From Seohaeicola zhoushanensis (GTDB lineage: Bacteria; Pseudomonadota; Alphaproteobacteria; Rhodobacterales; Rhodobacteraceae): a stretch of 64,000 nt of DNA. The position numbers and the translations under genes were made by a program. Below the pieces are notes generated by a model. The model made no database searches and had not been told where the DNA came from. It saw only the letters and a program-made list of their open reading frames with translations. Location: assembly GCF_014656415.1 (NCBI RefSeq), contig NZ_BNCJ01000002.1, positions 402,213 through 466,212 on the forward strand, given 5' to 3'. Below are positions 18,218 to 25,687 of the stretch, in pieces. Numbering within the stretch: the stretch's first letter is position 1; every line of letters starts with the position of its first letter.

Positions 18218-20128
18218 ATGAAAGTCATAGCTGTCGTGGGCCCGTCTCAGGCGGGCAAGACCACGGTCATCGAGGCGCTCGCCTCGCTCGAGGAGCAGCA
18301 TCCGCAGCGCCTGGCGCTGGCCGGAGACGCCGCGGTGACCCGGTTCGGATTCATGGGCGAGTCCTGGGCTGCGCTGGACCTGCCCGGCGGGCCTGACAGC
18401 CTGGCCCAGGTCGGCCCGGCGCTGATGGCGGCGGATGCCGCGGTGCTGGTGGTCCCGGCCGATACCGAGGCGGCGGTGCTGGCCGCGCCCTACCTGCGGC
18501 TGCTCGAGGCCTCGGGCCTGTCGACCTTCGTCTTCATCAACCGCATCGACGCCGCCACCGACCGCGTCCGCGACATCGTCGCGGCGCTGCAGGTCTATTG
18601 CCAGCACGGCATCGTGCTGCGCCAGATCCCGATGCGCAAGGGCGACCGGGTGGTGGGCGCGGTCGACCTGATCTCGGAACGGGCCTGGGAATACCACGAC
18701 AACGCCCGCTCCTCGCTGGTCGAGATGCCGCCCGAGATACGCGACCGCGAGGCCGAGGCGCGGATGGATTTCCTCGAACATCTCGCCGATTTCGACGATG
18801 CCCTGATGGAGCAGCTGATCGAGGATCAGAAGCCGATGACCGAGGATATCTACCGGGTGGCGACCCAGGTGCTGCAGCACCACGACCTGGTGCCGGCGCT
18901 GCTGGGCTCGGCGGCGCATGGCAAGGGCGTGCTGCGGCTGATGAAATCGCTGCGCCACGAGGTGCCGGACGTCGAGCAACTGCGCGAGCGGCTGCCCGAG
19001 GGCGTGCTGGCGGTCGGCTGCATGGCCGATGCGGTCAAGCACCTGGGCAAGACCGTGCTGGTGCGCGCGGTGGCGCCGGGCGTCGGCCCCGGCGCGTCGC
19101 TTGCCGGCGCCTCGGTCGGCAGCTTCCTCGACCTCGACGCCCGCGCGCCGGTGGGCGCGCTCGAGGCTGGCGGCATCGGCCTCGCGGTCAAGAGCGACCA
19201 CCTCTCGGCCGACACGCCGCTGTTCACCGCGACCGGCGCGCATCCGGTCCCCGAGGGTCTGCGCCCGCGCACCGCCAACCACCGCTTCCTCGTCACCCCG
19301 GCCAACGAGCGCGACGAGACCCGGCTTGCCACCGCCCTGGCGCGGCTCTCCGAGATCGACCCCGGCCTCGCGCTGCTCCAGCACGAGGGCAGCGGCCATA
19401 CCGTGCTCTGCACGCAAGGCCCGCTGCACCTGCGCCGGCTGGTCGACAAGCTGACCGGCGTCTTCGGCATCGAGGTGCAGACGGTCGAGATCCCGGCGGC
19501 GCTCTGCGAGACCATCGCCCGCAAGGTCGAGAAGCACCACCGCCACCGCAAGCAGTCCGGCGGCGCCGGGCAGTTCGCCGACGTGCTGATCGAGGTGATG
19601 CCGCTGGCGCGGGGCGAGGGCTTCCGCTTCGGCGAGCAGATCAAGGGCGGCGCGATCCCGAAGAACTACATCCCCTCGGTCGAGGCCGGCGCGCGCGATG
19701 CGCTCTCCGAGGGGCCGAACGGCCACCCGGTGGTCGACCTCGGCGTGCTGCTGAAGGATGGCAAGTTCCACGCCGTCGACAGCTCCGACTTCGCCTTCCG
19801 CACGGCGGGCCGCAACGCGGTGCGCGAGGCGCTGGCCGAGGCCGGGACCGTCGTGCTGCAGCCGATCAACCGGGTGACGATCCGGGTGCCCACGGTCTAT
19901 TCCGGCGGGCTTGTGCCGCTGGTCAGCGCGCTGAAAGGGCAGGTGGTGAGTTTCGAAGCCGACCCCGAGGCCGCCGGCTGGGACGCCTTCCACGCGCTGC
20001 TGCCGGTCTCGGCCGAAGCCGAGCTCTTCAACGCGCTCGGCGGCGCCACGCGGGGCACCGCCTGGTACAGCTCGGAGCTCGACCACTACGAGGAGCTGCG
20101 CGAACCGCCCCGCCGCGCCGCGGGCTGA
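18218..20128 (+). CDS. EF-G-like GTPase-fold protein with degenerate GTPase motifs
   Basis: 636 residues, shorter than EF-G (about 700). P-loop GPSQAGKTT (8-16) and domain IV (KHHRHRKQSGGAGQFADV) are EF-G-like, and domains II, III and V appear present. The GTPase core is altered: only about 40 residues separate the P-loop from DLPGG (54-58) compared with about 65 in EF-G. The switch I RGITI motif is absent, and the catalytic His of DTPGH is replaced by Gly. The NKxD motif reads NRID. It may bind nucleotide without normal hydrolysis, or be a specialised ribosome factor. Start at ATG 18218 follows GAGGGGAGGA. Not the housekeeping EF-G. Confidence 0.85.
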   Translation: MKVIAVVGPSQAGKTTVIEALASLEEQHPQRLALAGDAAVTRFGFMGESWAALDLPGGPDSLAQVGPALMAADAAVLVVPADTEAAVLAAPYLRLLEASGLSTFVFINRIDAATDRVRDIVAALQVYCQHGIVLRQIPMRKGDRVVGAVDLISERAWEYHDNARSSLVEMPPEIRDREAEARMDFLEHLADFDDALMEQLIEDQKPMTEDIYRVATQVLQHHDLVPALLGSAAHGKGVLRLMKSLRHEVPDVEQLRERLPEGVLAVGCMADAVKHLGKTVLVRAVAPGVGPGASLAGASVGSFLDLDARAPVGALEAGGIGLAVKSDHLSADTPLFTATGAHPVPEGLRPRTANHRFLVTPANERDETRLATALARLSEIDPGLALLQHEGSGHTVLCTQGPLHLRRLVDKLTGVFGIEVQTVEIPAALCETIARKVEKHHRHRKQSGGAGQFADVLIEVMPLARGEGFRFGEQIKGGAIPKNYIPSVEAGARDALSEGPNGHPVVDLGVLLKDGKFHAVDSSDFAFRTAGRNAVREALAEAGTVVLQPINRVTIRVPTVYSGGLVPLVSALKGQVVSFEADPEAAGWDAFHALLPVSAEAELFNALGGATRGTAWYSSELDHYEELREPPRRAAG

Positions 20129-20162
20129 CGCCCCGCGCCGGCCGCCCACCGCGACCCGGAAG

Positions 20163-20197
20163 GAAACCAGGCACCATGCCCCTGGTTTCTCTTCTTC
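20163..20197 (+). terminator. Rho-independent terminator after the EF-G-like gene
   Basis: GAAACCAGG (20163-20171) pairs with CCTGGTTTC (20181-20189), followed by the pyrimidine-rich TCTTCTTC. Its 3' arm is also the start of the dispersed repeat described next. Confidence 0.75.
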
Positions 20198-20310
20198 CCA
20201 AATACCTCCGGGGGAGACGCCGAAGGCGTTGGGGGCAGCGCCCCCCAGGGCGACACCGGCCCCCAGGCGTGGACTTCCGCGACGAGCGTAAGGCGGGGTT
20301 TCACCCCGCC
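20184..20310. repeat. Dispersed extragenic element, copy A (between convergent genes)
   Basis: Reads GGTTTCTCTTCTTC, AAATAC..CGGGGGAG, a variable GC-rich middle with self-complementary blocks, GGCGTGGAC, and a hairpin GGCGGGGTTTCACCCCGCC (20292-20310). The same ordered blocks recur in opposite orientation at 23884-24011. The terminal hairpin contains the stop codon of the racemase-like gene. Blocks of this type (AAATACTCGGGGGAG) are, as I recall, frequent between genes in Rhodobacteraceae. Confidence 0.75.
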
Positions 20311-21095
20311 GCCGTGCCCTCCAGCGTGACGCCGAACAGCCGCCCGGCGCCGGGAACGGCATCGTTCACCCCGGCGAGGCGCAGGCAGTGCCAGGCCATG
20401 GCGTGATCGCTCGATGTCACCGGCAGCCCGGCGCGGGCTTCGATCGCCTCGACGCGTTCCGAGAGCCGGATCGAGGTGCAGGAGACGAAGACCGCGTCGA
20501 GCTGCGCCGCCTCGGCGAGCCGCGCGACGCCGTCCTCGACCGAGTCGAGCGAGATCCGCGCCGCTTCCGGGTCCTGCACCTTGTTCCAGGTGCCGAAGGC
20601 CGCGACATGGACCCCGCGCGAGTCGAGGTAGCGGCGCACGATCTCGTTCACCGCCGGCTCGTAGGGCGTCAAAACCCCGATCCGCCGCGCGCCGAGCGCC
20701 TTGAAGGCGGCCAGCGCCGCCGTGACCGGGGTGGTGCAGGCGATGCCGGGGCGCACCTTGTGGATCTCGGCGAAGACCGCCTCCTCGCCCAGCGTCATCG
20801 TCGCCGAGGTGCAGCCGAAGGCCACCACGTCGAGGTGCTGTCCCGGCATGATGAGCTCGGTGCCCGGCGCGATGCGCGGGCCGATGGCGCGCAGCGTCTC
20901 GGGGGTGATCTCGTTGTCGCAGAACACCCGGCTGGCATAGAGGCCGACCCCGTCGAGCGGCATCAGCCGGCGGAACTCCAGCTCCATGGTCTGGTCGATG
21001 CCCAGCACCACCAGCCCGATCGCCGCCCGTGCGGCGACGCCGCCGTCCAGGCTGCAGGGCAGCACTCCCAGGTCGACGAAATCCGCGTCCTTCAT
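20301..21095 (-). CDS. Aspartate/glutamate racemase-superfamily protein (maleate isomerase/EutA-like)
   Basis: 264 residues. Two symmetrically placed cysteines, in VVAFGCTSATMTLG and AVFVSCTSIRLSE, are the paired catalytic residues of the Asp/Glu racemase, maleate cis-trans isomerase and arylmalonate decarboxylase superfamily. KALGARRIGVLTPYEPAVNEIVRRYL is typical of the maleate isomerase/EutA branch. Which reaction it catalyses cannot be decided. It lies 11 bp downstream of dadA on the same strand, suggesting D-amino-acid or related acid metabolism. Its last codons and stop lie inside the terminal hairpin of the adjacent repeat. Confidence 0.75.
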   Translation of the reverse strand: MKDADFVDLGVLPCSLDGGVAARAAIGLVVLGIDQTMELEFRRLMPLDGVGLYASRVFCDNEITPETLRAIGPRIAPGTELIMPGQHLDVVAFGCTSATMTLGEEAVFAEIHKVRPGIACTTPVTAALAAFKALGARRIGVLTPYEPAVNEIVRRYLDSRGVHVAAFGTWNKVQDPEAARISLDSVEDGVARLAEAAQLDAVFVSCTSIRLSERVEAIEARAGLPVTSSDHAMAWHCLRLAGVNDAVPGAGRLFGVTLEGTAAG

Positions 21096-21106
21096 GCGCC
21101 TCTCCC

Positions 21107-22351
21107 TCAGCTGTCGTTCACCGCGGCCAGCGCCAGCGCCGGGGTCCGCCCCGCCACGTCATCCGCCAGGATCCGCGCCGAGCCATGCGACATGGTCCAG
21201 CCGATATGGCCGTGGCCCGTATCATACCACAGGTTCGCGTGCCGCCGCCGGCCGATGAAGGGCAGGTTGGTCGGCGTCATCGGCCGGAGCCCCGCCCACA
21301 TCTGCGCGCGGTCGTGGTCCATGCCTTCGGGGTAGAGCTCGCGCACCACCGATCCCATGAAGGCGAAGTCCGAGGGGCGGTGCGCGGTGGAATAGCCGGC
21401 GACCTCGGCGGTGGCTGTGACCCGCACCATGTCGTTGAAGCGGGTTATGGCGACGAGGTTCTCCTCGTCGACCGAGCCGATGGTCGGCGGCGCCGGGTTG
21501 TTGCCCACGGGGATGGTCAGCGAATAGCCCTTCACCGGCCAGATCGGCAGCGGCTCGCCGATGGTGCGCGAGAGCTTCGGGCTCTCGTTGCCGAGCGCCA
21601 TGACGAAGGCATCTGCCTTCACCACGCCCCGGTCGGTGGTCACCGAGGTGATGCGGTCGCCGGTCGCCTGCAGCGAGAGTACCCGCTCGCCGGTGCGGAT
21701 CTCGCCGCCATTGCGGGCGACATGCGCGGCGAGCGCGGTGGTGAAGAGGTGGCAGCTGCCGGATTCGTCGGTCGGGCAGTAGATGCCGCCGGCGATCCGG
21801 TCGCCGACCGATTGCAGCGCCGGTTCCAGCGCCAGCACCTGGGCGCGGTCGAGCACCTCGATGGTATGGCCGAGCCGGGCCATGATCTGCATGTGGGCGG
21901 CCCCGGCCTCGAAGCGCTCCTGTGTGCGGTAGAAATAGAGAATGCCGCGGTCGACCTTGCCATAGTCGATGCCGACATCGCGCACCGTCTCCTGCAGGAT
22001 CTTCTGCGAATAGGAGGCGATGGCATATTTGCGCGCCGTGTTGGCCGTCGATTTCGCCGCCGTGCACTGGCCGAGGAACTGCAGGCACCAGAGCCACTGG
22101 CGCAGGTCCGCCTGCGGCTTGAAGCGGATCGACTGGTCGCGCAGGAACAGCGATTTGAGCATGATCATCGGCGCCTTGGGCGAGGACCAGGTGAAGGAAT
22201 GCCCCGGCGCGATCATCCCGGCGTTGCCCCAGCTTGTCTCGGTGCCGACCGCCTCGTTCTTCTCGATGACCGTGACCTGGTGGCCGTCCTTCTGAAGCTC
22301 GTAGGCCGCTGTCACCCCGACCACGCCGCCACCCAGAATCGCGATATGCAT
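21107..22351 (-). CDS. dadA: FAD-dependent D-amino-acid dehydrogenase (DadA-type)
   Basis: 414 residues, the normal size of the DadA small subunit. The FAD-binding dinucleotide fold is ILGGGVVGVTAAYEL at the N-terminus; ETSWGNAGMIAPGH is a strong DadA signature, and the C-terminal DTGHGHIGWTMSHGSARILADD completes the FAD site. DadA oxidises D-amino acids to 2-oxo acids and ammonia, passing electrons to the respiratory chain at the inner membrane. Start at ATG 22351; the frame continues open far upstream without meaning. Divergent from the aminotransferase gene. Confidence 0.88.
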   Translation of the reverse strand: MHIAILGGGVVGVTAAYELQKDGHQVTVIEKNEAVGTETSWGNAGMIAPGHSFTWSSPKAPMIMLKSLFLRDQSIRFKPQADLRQWLWCLQFLGQCTAAKSTANTARKYAIASYSQKILQETVRDVGIDYGKVDRGILYFYRTQERFEAGAAHMQIMARLGHTIEVLDRAQVLALEPALQSVGDRIAGGIYCPTDESGSCHLFTTALAAHVARNGGEIRTGERVLSLQATGDRITSVTTDRGVVKADAFVMALGNESPKLSRTIGEPLPIWPVKGYSLTIPVGNNPAPPTIGSVDEENLVAITRFNDMVRVTATAEVAGYSTAHRPSDFAFMGSVVRELYPEGMDHDRAQMWAGLRPMTPTNLPFIGRRRHANLWYDTGHGHIGWTMSHGSARILADDVAGRTPALALAAVNDS

Positions 22352-22507
22352 CGACCGTCCCCAAACCTGCCGCCGGGGCAGGATGGCATACAAACGGGCA
22401 TCGTCAATCGCGATTGCGGCATGGCCCCGGCGGTTGCATTGACTCGGGTCAGGGGCCGCGTCATCACTTCCGGGGCCGCGCAATTTGCGGGCAGACAAGG
22501 AGACACC

Positions 22508-23878
22508 ATGAAGGACATCCCGAATTCGACCGAGGCGCGGGACATCAAGAACCTGATGCATCCCTATACCAATGCCCGCAAGCTCGAGACCGAGGGTCCG
22601 CTGGTGATCGAGAGCGGCGAGGGGATCTACGTCACCGACAACAACGGCAACCGCTACCTCGAGGCGATGTCGGGTCTGTGGAGCGCCGGTCTCGGTTTCT
22701 CCGAGAAGCGCCTGGTCGCGGCGGCCACGCGGCAGATGGAGAAACTGCCGTTCTACCACATCTTCTCGATGCGCTCGCACGGGCCGGCCGTCGACCTGGC
22801 CGAGAAGCTGGTGAACCTGGCCCCGGTGCCGATGAGCAAGGCCTTCTTCACCAACTCGGGCTCCGAGGCCAATGACACGGCGGTCAAGATGCTCTGGTAT
22901 CGCGCCCATGCCCTGGGCACGCCGGAGAAGAAGAAGGTGATCTCGCGCCTGCGCGGCTATCACGGTGTCACCGTGGTGGCGGCCAGCATGACCGGGCTGC
23001 CCTACAATCACACCTCCTTCGGCCTGCCGCTGCCGGGCTTCCTGCACACCGGCAGCCCGCATTACTGGCGCGACGCCGAGCCGGGCGAGAGCGAGGCCGA
23101 CTTCGTCGCCCGCCGCGCGCGCGAGCTGGAGGAGCTGATCCTGGCCGAGGGCCCCGAGACCATCGCCGCCTTCATCGGCGAGCCGGTCAATGGCGGCGGC
23201 GGCGTGATCGTGCCGCCGCAGGGCTACTGGCAGGCGATCCAGGCGGTGCTCGACAAGTATGACATCCTGCTGATCGCCGACGAGGTGATCTGCGGCTTTG
23301 GCCGGACCGGGAACATGTTCGGCACCGAGACCTTCGGCATGAAGCCCGACATGATGACGCTGTCCAAGCAGATCACGTCGAGCTACCAGCCCTTCTCGGC
23401 GCTGCTGGTGAACGAGCGGGTCTTCGCCCCGATCGCCGACGAGAGCAACCGCATCGGCACCTTCGGTCATGGCTATACCGGCGGCGGCCACCCGGTCGGC
23501 GCGGCGGTGGCGCTGGAGACGCTGCGGATCATCGAGGAGGACAAGCTGCTGGACCATGTCGGCGATGTCGGCGCGCATATGCAGGCGGGCCTGGCGGCGC
23601 TGACCGGGCATCCGCTGGTCGGCGAGCACCGCGGCGTCGGCCTGATCGCGGCACTGGAGCTGGTCACCGACAAGGAGACCAAGGCGGGGCTGGACAAGCC
23701 CGGCGCACTGGGCGGTATCGCGGCGGCGAAGATGCAGGCCAATGGCGTCATCTCGCGCAACATGAACGACGCGCTGGCCTTCTGCCCGCCGATGATCATC
23801 ACCCATGCCGAGGTCGATGACATGCTGGCGCGGACGAAGCGCTCGCTCGACGAGACGGCGGCCGAAATCGGCATGTGA
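22508..23878 (+). CDS. Class III PLP-dependent aminotransferase
   Basis: 456 residues. PLP Lys K287 (TLSKQITSSYQP) and the cofactor-binding D258 (ADEVICGFGRTG) are in place, with FFTNSGSEANDTAVKML upstream. The sequence resembles omega-amino-acid:pyruvate aminotransferases (beta-alanine, GABA or polyamine type). The N-terminus differs from taurine-pyruvate aminotransferase as I know it (no HLTQHK or GGVWTVNVGYG), so I do not call it Tpa even though a sulfonate module lies next door. RBS AAGGAGA before ATG 22508. The 156-bp divergent region to dadA holds a 12-bp palindrome, CAATCGCGATTG (22406-22417). Confidence 0.85.
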   Translation: MKDIPNSTEARDIKNLMHPYTNARKLETEGPLVIESGEGIYVTDNNGNRYLEAMSGLWSAGLGFSEKRLVAAATRQMEKLPFYHIFSMRSHGPAVDLAEKLVNLAPVPMSKAFFTNSGSEANDTAVKMLWYRAHALGTPEKKKVISRLRGYHGVTVVAASMTGLPYNHTSFGLPLPGFLHTGSPHYWRDAEPGESEADFVARRARELEELILAEGPETIAAFIGEPVNGGGGVIVPPQGYWQAIQAVLDKYDILLIADEVICGFGRTGNMFGTETFGMKPDMMTLSKQITSSYQPFSALLVNERVFAPIADESNRIGTFGHGYTGGGHPVGAAVALETLRIIEEDKLLDHVGDVGAHMQAGLAALTGHPLVGEHRGVGLIAALELVTDKETKAGLDKPGALGGIAAAKMQANGVISRNMNDALAFCPPMIITHAEVDDMLARTKRSLDETAAEIGM

Positions 23879-23883
23879 CGCGC

Positions 23884-24011
23884 GGCGGGGTGAAACCCCG
23901 CCCTACGCCTTCGCCGGCGGTCCACGCCCGGCGGAGGCGGCGATTCCGGGGGCCTTGCCTCCGCCGCCCGTTCCGGGCGACTCCCCCGAGTATTTTTGAA
24001 GAAGAGAAACC
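23884..24011. repeat. Dispersed extragenic element, copy B (inverted relative to copy A)
   Basis: Starts with hairpin GGCGGGGTGAAACCCCGCC (23884-23902) six bases after the aminotransferase stop, then GTCCACGCCCGG, a GC-rich hairpin-forming middle, CTCCCCCGAGTATTTTTG, and ends GAAGAAGAGAAACC next to the soeC 3' end. These are the reverse complements of the ordered blocks of copy A. Both copies lie between convergent genes, in line with a bidirectional terminator role. Confidence 0.75.
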
Positions 24012-24040
24012 GGGGGCGCGGCGCCTCTGCCTTGTGGCCG

Positions 24041-24913
24041 TCAGCGCCGGCCGTAGTAGAGGCCGACGACGTGTTCGGCCTCGGCGAAGAACAGCCAGCG
24101 GGCGCAGAAGACGCCGGCGAGGTGGCTGAGCGCTGCCAGCGCCGCCCAGGCGTGGCTGAAGGGCAGCAGCAGGAAGAGCACGGGGATCACCACCATCAGG
24201 GCCAGTGCGATCACCCGGAGTTTCACCGCGTGGCGGCGGGCCACGACGAAGACCATCTCGCGGGTGAGGTAGTTCGAGCCGGTATGCGGCGGCTCGAAGG
24301 CGCGGACGCGACCGATGGGGCCGAGGCCTGTGGCGGAGGCGAGCGTGGTGCCCGATTGCGCCAGCGCGCGGTCGCCGGTGATCCAGTAGGCGACCTGCAC
24401 CAGCCCGGCGAGCAGCAGCAGCCAGAGCGCCGCCGTCACCTGGCCTGCGAGCAGCGCGCCGCCGGCGAGGCCGGTCGAGAGGAACATCGCCGGGGTCAGC
24501 GGCGAGTGCCAGCGCGGCACGGTCTTCAGCTGGGCGTAGATCATCGAGGTGGCGATGAGGGTGGCGAGGCTGAGGCCGGCGCCGAGCCAGCCGAGCAGGC
24601 TCCAGCGCGTGCCGAGGAGGACCAGCCCGGCGCCATAGGCCGCGAGGACCAGCAGGGCCGCGACCGAGAACCAGCCTTCGCGCGAGAGCCAGCTGGTCTT
24701 CCACTGGGTAAAGGCCTTGAGCGCCCGTTCCGGGTGGCCGAGGTGGAAGGTCGAGGCCGAGAGGCCGCCGACCGCCAGCAGGTAGGAGAGCACGAAGAAG
24801 GCGAAGGCGGTCCAGCCGGTGACATCGGGGAAGCCCAGGCCGAGGAAGACCAGCAGGCCGAAGCCGAGGCCCGAGAGCGAGGTGAAGAGGATGACGGAGG
24901 GTGCCGGATGCAT
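24041..24913 (-). CDS. soeC: Sulfite dehydrogenase membrane anchor subunit SoeC (DmsC family)
   Basis: 290 residues with about eight hydrophobic helices, starting MHPAPSVILFTSLSGLGFGLLVFLGLGF; the HLGHPERALKAFTQWKTSWLSREG segment is diagnostic of DmsC-type anchors. It should bind SoeB on the cytoplasmic face and pass electrons from sulfite to quinone. Its start overlaps the soeB stop (TGATG). DmsC relatives serve several molybdoenzymes; the Soe call rests on the adjacent xsc, tauE and tauR genes and on the lack of a Tat leader on subunit A. Confidence 0.85.
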   Translation of the reverse strand: MHPAPSVILFTSLSGLGFGLLVFLGLGFPDVTGWTAFAFFVLSYLLAVGGLSASTFHLGHPERALKAFTQWKTSWLSREGWFSVAALLVLAAYGAGLVLLGTRWSLLGWLGAGLSLATLIATSMIYAQLKTVPRWHSPLTPAMFLSTGLAGGALLAGQVTAALWLLLLAGLVQVAYWITGDRALAQSGTTLASATGLGPIGRVRAFEPPHTGSNYLTREMVFVVARRHAVKLRVIALALMVVIPVLFLLLPFSHAWAALAALSHLAGVFCARWLFFAEAEHVVGLYYGRR

Positions 24914-25662
24914 CAGAGCCTCCCGAGCGTGCGGTCGAGCCAGCCGAGGAAGCCGGTCGGCTCTTCGACGACCGGGGCGAGCAGCGGGGCCAGGATGTCG
25001 ATCTGGCCTTCCAGCTGGTCCTTGGGGCGGGGGGGCAGGTATTTGTTCACTGGCCGGGTGCCGAGTTCCGGCATCAGGTCGATGCCGCCGCGCGCGGCGG
25101 TGAGTTGCGAGACGTTGCTCTCGGGGTCGGCGAAATCGCCGAAGTGCCGCGCGCCGGCAGGGCAGGTGCGCACGCAGGCGGGCACGCGGTCTTCCTCGGG
25201 CAGGTTCTCGTTGTAGATGCGGTCGACGCAGAGGGTGCATTTCTTCATCACCCCCTCGGCCTGGTCGAGCTCGCGCGCGCCATAGGGGCAGGCCCAGGCG
25301 CAGAGGCCGCAGCCGATGCAGTCGCTCTCGTTCACCAGCACGATGCCGTCCTCGGTGCGCTTGTAGCTGGCGCCGGTGGGGCAGACGGTGACGCAGGGCG
25401 CGTCCTCGCAATGCAGGCAGGACTTGGGGAAGTGGATCAGCTGCGCCGCGCCCTGGTCGGGCTGGACCTCGTAGGAATGCACCCGGTTGAGGAAGGTGCC
25501 CGAGGGATCGGCGCCGTAGGGGTCCTGGTCGGACAGCGGCGCGCCGTAGTTCTCGGTGTTCCAGCCCTTGCAGGAGATCACGCAGGCATGGCAGCCGACA
25601 CAGGTGTCGAGGTCGATCACCAGGCCCATCTTGCGGGTGGTGCTGGCGGGAAGTTCGGTCAT
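24913..25662 (-). CDS. soeB: Sulfite dehydrogenase iron-sulfur subunit SoeB
   Basis: 249 residues. Four [4Fe-4S] cysteine sets are visible in order: CVGCHACVISCK, CLHCEDAPCVTVCPTG, CIGCGLCAWACPYGA, and KCTLC...ACVRTCP. This is the DmsB/NrfC-type electron-transfer subunit that wires the molybdopterin subunit to the membrane anchor. No signal peptide. Lies between soeA (25 bp gap) and soeC (1-base overlap). Confidence 0.88.
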   Translation of the reverse strand: MTELPASTTRKMGLVIDLDTCVGCHACVISCKGWNTENYGAPLSDQDPYGADPSGTFLNRVHSYEVQPDQGAAQLIHFPKSCLHCEDAPCVTVCPTGASYKRTEDGIVLVNESDCIGCGLCAWACPYGARELDQAEGVMKKCTLCVDRIYNENLPEEDRVPACVRTCPAGARHFGDFADPESNVSQLTAARGGIDLMPELGTRPVNKYLPPRPKDQLEGQIDILAPLLAPVVEEPTGFLGWLDRTLGRL

Positions 25663-25687
25663 GGCCGGTTCTCCAGTCTCGGGTCGT

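Noticed and set aside
22406-22417. 12-bp palindrome CAATCGCGATTG as a defined operator
   Set aside because: Symmetric and well placed, but short, without a second copy in the window and without a regulator gene nearby; noted only under the aminotransferase.
21029-23878. Very long frames on both strands joining dadA and aminotransferase regions
   Set aside because: High GC keeps shadow frames open. Family starts at 22351 and 22508 with good ribosome sites define the true genes.
22508-23878. Taurine-pyruvate aminotransferase (Tpa) for the neighbouring sulfonate module
   Set aside because: N-terminal sequence lacks the HLTQHK and GGVWTVNVGYG stretches I expect of Tpa, no TauR box lies upstream, and the gene is separated from the module by a convergent terminator element.
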